From Pseudomonadota bacterium (GTDB lineage: Bacteria > Desulfobacterota > Desulfovibrionia > Desulfovibrionales > Desulfovibrionaceae): a stretch of 64,000 nucleotides of DNA. Location: the NCBI GenBank assembly GCA_023419375.1, contig JAEZYD010000047.1, positions 1 to 64,000 on the forward strand, read 5' to 3'. This document shows positions 59,112 to 64,000 of the stretch, piece after piece; the first letter of the stretch is position 1; each line of letters starts with the position of its first letter. The notes under the pieces are model-generated. The model had not been told where the DNA came from. It worked only from the letters and a program-made list of their open reading frames with translations, and ran no database searches. The position numbers and the translations under genes were made by a program.

Positions 59112-59484
59112 CCTTTCTCCTTAAACTGGTTGCAAGCGCGGAGCGCCACGAATGGTAGCTGTTTGCGCGGGCTTTGCCCAAGCATGCAGCTTCCGGGGGG
59201 CGAGCAATGATCACGTCGCCAACCCGTTTGACCCCTTCCGTTTATACCGGGCTGAACTTTGTGCCAAGAGGAAACAGGGCGTCAAATTAAACTTTTCAAT
59301 GCGCAAAAAAGAACTCAAATCATCGCGGTATGTTATGGGGTCACTTTTTTGCGTATCCCCGCGCCTGACGCGACTTTTTGCGGGGAAATCACCTACTGGA
59401 TTGAGTGCACAATCTATAATACAGACGTGTTCTTGGCGCAACGCTTTGCCAGCGCAGAGGACGCCAACGTAGCCAGTGGAGAGT
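59112..59484. other. Gene-free stretch with a long-range hairpin
   Basis: No credible gene. CGCAAAAAAG (59302-59311) and CTTTTTTGCG (59344-59353) are perfect 10-base arms around 32 bases, and CCCCGC/GCGGGG arms follow at about 59357-59385. This may hold the terminator of the convergent units or a small RNA. Confidence 0.4.
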
Positions 59485-60591
59485 TTAATCGGCAGATGCC
59501 AGCCACTCCAGAACTTGCCGGGCAACAGCGGTTGGCAAAAAAGACCAGGGCGGCGGCATGACGCAGTTTGCCCCCGGCAGCAGCAGACAGCCGTGGTGCA
59601 GATAGAACGTGCCGTGGGATGTTTGAACTTCAGCTTCGGGATCTTTGTCTGCGTAGAGGGGGTCGTTCCACAAAGGGTGCCCCACTGCGGCGGCATGCGC
59701 ACGGATTTGGTGGCGTGCGCCACGCCGGATGCGACACCCGACCAGCGTCAGCCCAACGCGGTGAAACTGGGAGTCTTTTGTGAGGGCGAGTTGCGGCAGG
59801 TCGTCCCCATCAAAATAATGGAGAGGCGTAAAATTCGTCCAGCGCGTGCAGCCTGCTTCACGTTCAAGCACGCGGCTTTTGCTGCGTTTGTCCGTGCGCA
59901 GGGCAAAAGTCACGGTAAAATCATCTTCCAGCCGCCCGGCTAAAAGCGCAACATAACGCTTTTCACAGCGGCCAGCCGCCTCGGCCAGCCGAAAAGCCTT
60001 GGCCGCCTGCGGGGAAAGCGCCGCGCACACAATGCCAGAAGTGCCGTAATCAAGGCGCTGCATCAACTGCGGGGGCACAGCCTCCGCATTCATATCCGCA
60101 CCATCTTGAGGGGCAGCCTCAGCGCAGCCCTGCCCTGCCAGCAACTGCGGCAGCATGCTCTCCAGGCTGGGCGTGTTGCCGCCTGTTAATGCGGCAGTAT
60201 GCAAGCCCACCGGCTTGTAAAAAAAGCAGAACTCTCCCTGCCGCTCCAAAAGCCTGGGTAAAGCGTCAAAATTCGCATCTGCGGGGCCTGCGTCAGTATC
60301 GGGCGCGTCTGCTACGGCGTTCTGGGTCTGCGGATCTGCGTCCGGCGCATCTGCCAGCGAAACCACATCGCCTTTGCGCAAACGTTGCGCTGCCTTGCAG
60401 GGGCGCCCGTTGACCAGCACCTGACCACTTTCAATGCTGCGCTTGCGCCCCCGCAGGCCCATCTGCGGCAACAGCAAGGTCAGGGCATAGTCCAGCCTCT
60501 GGCCGACCATATCTGCACCGGAGGCTTCAAACTGTGTTGCAGTCGCTTGCTGCGCCTCGGCGCAAGATACGAGGGGAGTTTCATTGCTCAC
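59485..60591 (-). CDS. RluA-type pseudouridine synthase
   Basis: A 368-residue enzyme. The N-terminal S4 domain spans about 25-75 (GQRLDYALTLLLPQMGLRGR). The catalytic domain has FCFFYKPVGLHT, then the Asp motif QRLDYGTSGIVCAAL (Asp in RLDYGTSG), and GARHQIRAHAAAVGHPLWND. A disordered Ala/Asp-rich linker separates the two. The target uridine is unknown. GTG start overlaps the CofD-like stop (GTGA). Confidence 0.9.
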   Translation of the reverse strand: MSNETPLVSCAEAQQATATQFEASGADMVGQRLDYALTLLLPQMGLRGRKRSIESGQVLVNGRPCKAAQRLRKGDVVSLADAPDADPQTQNAVADAPDTDAGPADANFDALPRLLERQGEFCFFYKPVGLHTAALTGGNTPSLESMLPQLLAGQGCAEAAPQDGADMNAEAVPPQLMQRLDYGTSGIVCAALSPQAAKAFRLAEAAGRCEKRYVALLAGRLEDDFTVTFALRTDKRSKSRVLEREAGCTRWTNFTPLHYFDGDDLPQLALTKDSQFHRVGLTLVGCRIRRGARHQIRAHAAAVGHPLWNDPLYADKDPEAEVQTSHGTFYLHHGCLLLPGANCVMPPPWSFLPTAVARQVLEWLASAD

Positions 60592-61787
60592 AGGGTCACC
60601 GAACTGCCGGGAACAAGCTCCAGCAGGGCTTTGGCGGTTAATTCCGGCACATGGCGCTGCGGATCATTTTCGCAGACCATATGTTTTTCCACCAGCCGCA
60701 CACCCAGTTGGGCGAGGGCGTCACGTTCGCCAGCATCCAGCCCTCCCTCATAGTGACCATAGCGGGCATCAACCAGCACGGTCTGCAACAGGGCCTCGGT
60801 GGGGGCGTCGGGGGCATCTTCGCGCAGATGGCGCAAAATCATGGATGTCTGCCCCGCCACGGTCAGGCCGTGCAGTTCCGCGTCTGTTCCGGTATTGGGG
60901 ATAAAAATTTTCGGGCACTGAACGGCAGCCACGGCACGGCCCACGTTTTGGGGCAACAAATTGGCAAGCACGCTGGTGTAAAAGCTGCCCATGGGATAGC
61001 AAATGGCCGCAGCCGACCGCAGATAGGCCACCGGGGCCGGGGCAAGAGGCGGGCGGCAAGGGGTTTGCAGTTTTTCTGCCTGTTCGGCTCCCCGGTCAGG
61101 TTCGTGCACGGTAAGAAACAGCCGCCGCACCGCACCGCTGAGATTTTTAAAGCGGTGCTGGCCCACCACAAGAGAGCCGTCTTCCAGCTCTGCCGCCAGA
61201 TGCAGGCTTTCACTCACAATGGGCAGTACCACGCCGCGCGTTTGCAGCAAGCGGCTGAGAAAGGCCATGACCGGGCCAAACACCCGCTTGTGGTGCAGGT
61301 AGCCCCCGGCCAGGATCAGATTGCCCAGGCAGGCGCGGAAGGGGTCAAAATCTTCGGGCATGCGTTGCAGAAAAAAATTGAGGTGCAGGCGCAGGGCATC
61401 TGCAAACAGCGGCGGCATTGCCGCCCATGCGGGATGCTCCCCGCTGCCCATGGCGCGCAACTGCTGGCACAGTTCATGCGGATCGTTGCATTCCGCCGAC
61501 TGTTCCGGCAGCCTGCTGGCGCAGAATTCCATTACCGAGGCGGGCACAACCGCGCTGTCGGCCAGGGCCAGCAAACGGTTGCGGATGTCGCCCACGGCAG
61601 GCATGGCAAAACTGCGGCGCAGGGCCGCAGAACTGCCGCCGGAATCAAAGGGCGTGACAAGATGAACGGAATTGTGGGTGTAGTGGATCAGTTCACGGCT
61701 CAAATCGCGCAGAGCCGTGCCGCCCGTAAAAAAAACCAGTCTGGGGCCAAGAGGCGGAAAGCAGAACAGCGAAGCACTCTCGCTCAC
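60588..61787 (-). CDS. GAK-system CofD-like protein
   Basis: A 399-residue CofD/UPF0052-fold protein. The opening LVFFTGGTALRDLSRELIHY is followed by LVTPFDSGGSSAALRRSFAM and MPAVGDIRNRLLALAD, the nucleotide-binding segment of this fold; ICYPMGSFYTSVLANLLP and VFIPNTG-like IFIPNTGTDAELHGL come later. In Desulfovibrio such proteins belong to the uncharacterised GAK system; the ATP-grasp partner is not in the window. GTG start overlaps the exonuclease stop. Confidence 0.8.
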   Translation of the reverse strand: MSESASLFCFPPLGPRLVFFTGGTALRDLSRELIHYTHNSVHLVTPFDSGGSSAALRRSFAMPAVGDIRNRLLALADSAVVPASVMEFCASRLPEQSAECNDPHELCQQLRAMGSGEHPAWAAMPPLFADALRLHLNFFLQRMPEDFDPFRACLGNLILAGGYLHHKRVFGPVMAFLSRLLQTRGVVLPIVSESLHLAAELEDGSLVVGQHRFKNLSGAVRRLFLTVHEPDRGAEQAEKLQTPCRPPLAPAPVAYLRSAAAICYPMGSFYTSVLANLLPQNVGRAVAAVQCPKIFIPNTGTDAELHGLTVAGQTSMILRHLREDAPDAPTEALLQTVLVDARYGHYEGGLDAGERDALAQLGVRLVEKHMVCENDPQRHVPELTAKALLELVPGSSVTL

Positions 61788-62443
61788 ACGGCGCTCCCCG
61801 CTGCCAGGGCGTCATTGCACGGCACGCCCTCGCAAACGCTGCGATAGGAGGGAATGAGCCCCATTTCGCACATGCGCAAAAAAATCAGCCGCCCGATCCA
61901 GGCATCTGTGGCGGCGTAGGCAATCTGACGCGGGGTCAGTTCCATGAGGCTCCAGTTGGAACACTGGGAACCTTTGGAAATACGCCAGCCAAAAAAATTG
62001 GCCGCCAAGGTGCGCAAACCCTGACTGGGCAATTTGTGCGCGCGGGCCACACCGCCAAGATCCACAAGCCCCGCAGGCTCAAAGTCGTGCAGGCGGGCAA
62101 GATCACGCATATCGTCGCGGATGCCCACACCAGCCTTGACCTGATCGGGATTTGCCAGAACTTCGACCACATGGGGCCCGAACGGCAAAAAGGCCAACTG
62201 CACCAGATACACGGCATTGGCCGTGGCAAGCTGGATCAAAGCCGGAAAATTGCGACGTCCCTTGCGAAAGGAAGGCCGTGTTTCCGTATCAAATCCGAGC
62301 AGGTCTGCGGATCGCAGATCCGGCAGCGCGTTTTTCCAATCCTCAAGGGTGCGAATAACCTGCACAGGCCCCTCATAATGAAAAAGGGGCATGGCGTTGA
62401 TTTCTTCGCAACTCAGCCTGCGGCGCAAAACGTCCATATCCAT
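61784..62443 (-). CDS. 3'-5' exonuclease, RNase D-like
   Basis: A 219-residue DEDDy exonuclease: Exo I LLGFDTETRPSFRKG (Asp, Glu), Exo II VGIRDDMRDL (Asp), Exo III with YAATDAWIGRLIF (Tyr...Asp). Only the catalytic domain is present, without HRDC, as in short RNase D relatives. It lies three bases after mnmE. Confidence 0.88.
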   Translation of the reverse strand: MDMDVLRRRLSCEEINAMPLFHYEGPVQVIRTLEDWKNALPDLRSADLLGFDTETRPSFRKGRRNFPALIQLATANAVYLVQLAFLPFGPHVVEVLANPDQVKAGVGIRDDMRDLARLHDFEPAGLVDLGGVARAHKLPSQGLRTLAANFFGWRISKGSQCSNWSLMELTPRQIAYAATDAWIGRLIFLRMCEMGLIPSYRSVCEGVPCNDALAAGSAV

Positions 62444-62446
62444 AGA

Positions 62447-63871
62447 TTACTTACCAATGCAGAATTGGGCAAATATGCTGTTAAGCACTTCAGCCGGGCT
62501 GGAAAGCCCGGTCACTTCCCCCAGATGAGCGGCGGCCATATCAAGTCTGACCGCGCAACAATCGTAAGGCTGCCCTGCAACTACATCAGCACGCAGCCCT
62601 TCAAGTTCTTTCAAAGCCTTTTCCAGCGCCATGGATTGCCTTGCGTTGGGCGCAAGGCCGTCTTCCGGCGCGGCATCCGAACTGCCCCCAAGCAGCACAG
62701 ATCGCAACATGGTTGCAAGCTCTTCGACATATGTATCGGAAAGTGCGCTCACAGCGCAACAGGTTCGCGCACCAATCCAGCGGGGAGGGAACACTTTTGG
62801 CATGCAAATGTCACATTTGTTCCACACCACAAGCAGGGGCGTGTCACCCACAGAGTCAAAAACCTCGCGGGCTGCGGGGTCAGGGCAGACCTCTGCCGCC
62901 GCGCCCTCTTCGCCCAGCAGGCCGCCGTCAAGCACAAGCACAACAAGGTCAGCCTGCGAAACTTTTTCGCGGCTGCGCGTTACGCCAAGCTGCTCAACGG
63001 TTTCTTCAGCCTGCCGCAGGCCTGCCGTGTCAGTCAGGCGCACGGGCAGACCGTCAAGATTGCAGGTTTCTTCCAAAAAATCACGCGTTGTGCCGGGGAT
63101 GTCGGTCACAAGTGCCCGCTCGCGCCCAAGCAGTGCGTTGAGAAGGCTGGATTTACCGGCATTCACCGCGCCAGCCAGCACCACTACAGCGCCCTGCTGC
63201 ACGATCTGTGCACGTCTGCTCCCGGCCAGCAGCCGCCGCACGGCCAGCATGACCCTGTCGAGAACTTCGCAGAGCGCGGCTGGCTCCATGCCTTCAACCT
63301 CTTCGTCAGGAAAATCCACGGCAAGGCACATCTGGGCGCGCAGCATTTCCAGTTCTTCACGCAGCTCGGCGGTACGCCGACCCAGAACGCCTTCCAGGCG
63401 GTTGAGCCCGTAGCGCAGAGCCTCGCGCGAGGGGGCGGCTATAAGCTCGGCCACGGCTTCGGCCTGGCTCAGATCCATGCGCCCGTTGACAAAGGCGCGG
63501 CGCGAAAACTCACCGCGTTCTGCCTGTCGCGCCCCGTGCCGCAGCGCGCTTTCAAGCACTGCCTGCACCAAAAAGGGGCCGCCGTGGCTGTGAATCTCGG
63601 CTACGTCTTCGCCCGTAAAGGTACGCGGGCCAGGCATAAAAACAGCCAGGGCATCATCCAGGGCCTCGCCGTTCCAGTCCAGCACGCGGCCCCGATGCAA
63701 AAGCCATGGATGAAAATTTTCCACCTGTGCTGAAAGGGGCAGAAACATCCGGGCAAGCACTTCCTTGGCCCGGGGGCCGGAAAGGCGCACTATGCCAATC
63801 CCCCCGGCACCGGGAGGGGTGGCAATGGCGGCGATGGTGTCGCCACGGTCTGTCTGCACTGCTGTTTCCAT
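62447..63871 (-). CDS. mnmE: tRNA modification GTPase
   Basis: A 474-residue MnmE. N-terminal folate-binding domain (DTIAAIATPPGAGGIGIVRL), helical domain, inserted G domain with GAVNAGKSSLLNALLGRERA, DIPGTTRD, DTAGLR and WNKCD, and the C-terminal FCIGK (the usual CxGK). It forms cmnm5 modifications at U34 with MnmG. ATG 63871 marks the family start. Confidence 0.96.
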   Translation of the reverse strand: METAVQTDRGDTIAAIATPPGAGGIGIVRLSGPRAKEVLARMFLPLSAQVENFHPWLLHRGRVLDWNGEALDDALAVFMPGPRTFTGEDVAEIHSHGGPFLVQAVLESALRHGARQAERGEFSRRAFVNGRMDLSQAEAVAELIAAPSREALRYGLNRLEGVLGRRTAELREELEMLRAQMCLAVDFPDEEVEGMEPAALCEVLDRVMLAVRRLLAGSRRAQIVQQGAVVVLAGAVNAGKSSLLNALLGRERALVTDIPGTTRDFLEETCNLDGLPVRLTDTAGLRQAEETVEQLGVTRSREKVSQADLVVLVLDGGLLGEEGAAAEVCPDPAAREVFDSVGDTPLLVVWNKCDICMPKVFPPRWIGARTCCAVSALSDTYVEELATMLRSVLLGGSSDAAPEDGLAPNARQSMALEKALKELEGLRADVVAGQPYDCCAVRLDMAAAHLGEVTGLSSPAEVLNSIFAQFCIGK

Positions 63872-63908
63872 ATTCTGCCCTATGGTTGCGCGGCTTCGCC
63901 AATGCATG

Positions 63909-63950
63909 TTGCCGGAGATCTGCGCCCAGTCGGGCTGTTTCTCCGGCAAC
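63909..63950 (-). other. Hairpin upstream of mnmE
   Basis: GTTGCCGGAGA and TCTCCGGCAAC are perfect 11-base arms with an inner GCCC/GGGC stem. No T run follows. It lies 38 bases before mnmE and may be a leader structure or the end of an upstream unit outside the window. Confidence 0.45.
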
Positions 63951-64000
63951 GTAACAAGCACCTTCAAGACCCTGCTGGCCCCGCTTGCGGTATGAGCGCG

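Noticed and set aside
59259..59561. A 100-codon ORF after the DUF47 gene
   Set aside because: No ribosome site, crosses a hairpin region and overlaps the pseudouridine synthase end; composition is not coding-like.
1..64000. CRISPR arrays
   Set aside because: No regularly spaced direct repeats were seen at any point; the repeats present are palindromes or coding low-complexity repeats.

Overview
The window looks like a chromosome segment of a Desulfovibrio-type sulfate reducer (Desulfovibrionaceae). This rests on a complete orange-protein (Orp)-like cluster of two 4Fe-4S MinD ATPases plus NifX-family proteins, a GAK-type CofD-like protein, an AmrS radical SAM enzyme, the thrS-infC-rpmI-rplT and pheS-pheT-merR gene orders, and moderately high GC. 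No database search was possible, so the taxon is inference.

Bases 1-~150 do not fit the rest: extreme third-position GC, the end of a pilin-like membrane peptide, then a G/C-run palindrome. This is probably a foreign or chimeric contig edge.

Bases ~150-23533 are the late half of a contractile-tailed, transposable (Mu-like) prophage. Gene order is: spanin-like lipoprotein, Mu gp25/26/27-like genes, PBSX-type terminase, DUF1073 portal, Mu F-like protein, DUF2213 protease/scaffold, decoration protein, DUF2184 capsid, neck proteins, DUF3383 sheath, tube, chaperone with a probable -1 frameshift, short tape measure, Dit-like protein, plug, hub, spike, gp25-like/gp46, baseplate J, DUF2612, tail fibre. 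The fibre gene ends in a 518-bp invertible cassette: near-identical 37-bp inverted repeats flank two alternative, convergent C-terminal coding ends. Just downstream are a Com-like zinc ribbon, a fibre-assembly-like protein, a beta-helix protein and a tyrosine recombinase without an arm-binding domain, the best local candidate for the invertase. The prophage appears to end inside a chemoreceptor gene, which keeps only its sensor half.

Bases 24-33 kb hold an AT-rich LysR gene, a GNAT acetyltransferase, a cobO-amrS pair, a low-complexity secreted protein, purM, yccF, and a divergent TetR/mipA pair around a perfect 16-bp palindrome. Bases 32.7-36.7 kb carry the Orp-like cluster with a promoter overlapped by an inverted repeat. 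Bases 36.8-40 kb hold a dehydrogenase and a divergent EamA transporter/LysR pair.

Bases 40-52.7 kb, all on the minus strand, are core genes: tRNA-Val, thrS-infC-rpmI-rplT, then pheS-pheT-merR-rpe-tkt-pgk. Two large imperfect palindromes sit exactly at the stop codons of pgk and rpmI and share an internal GGAG...GACCGA signature, suggesting a repeat family. Bases 52.8-64 kb contain trmFO, dut, argD, a small DksA/TraR zinc finger, the pit/DUF47 phosphate pair, and a tightly overlapping set mnmE - exonuclease - CofD-like - pseudouridine synthase.
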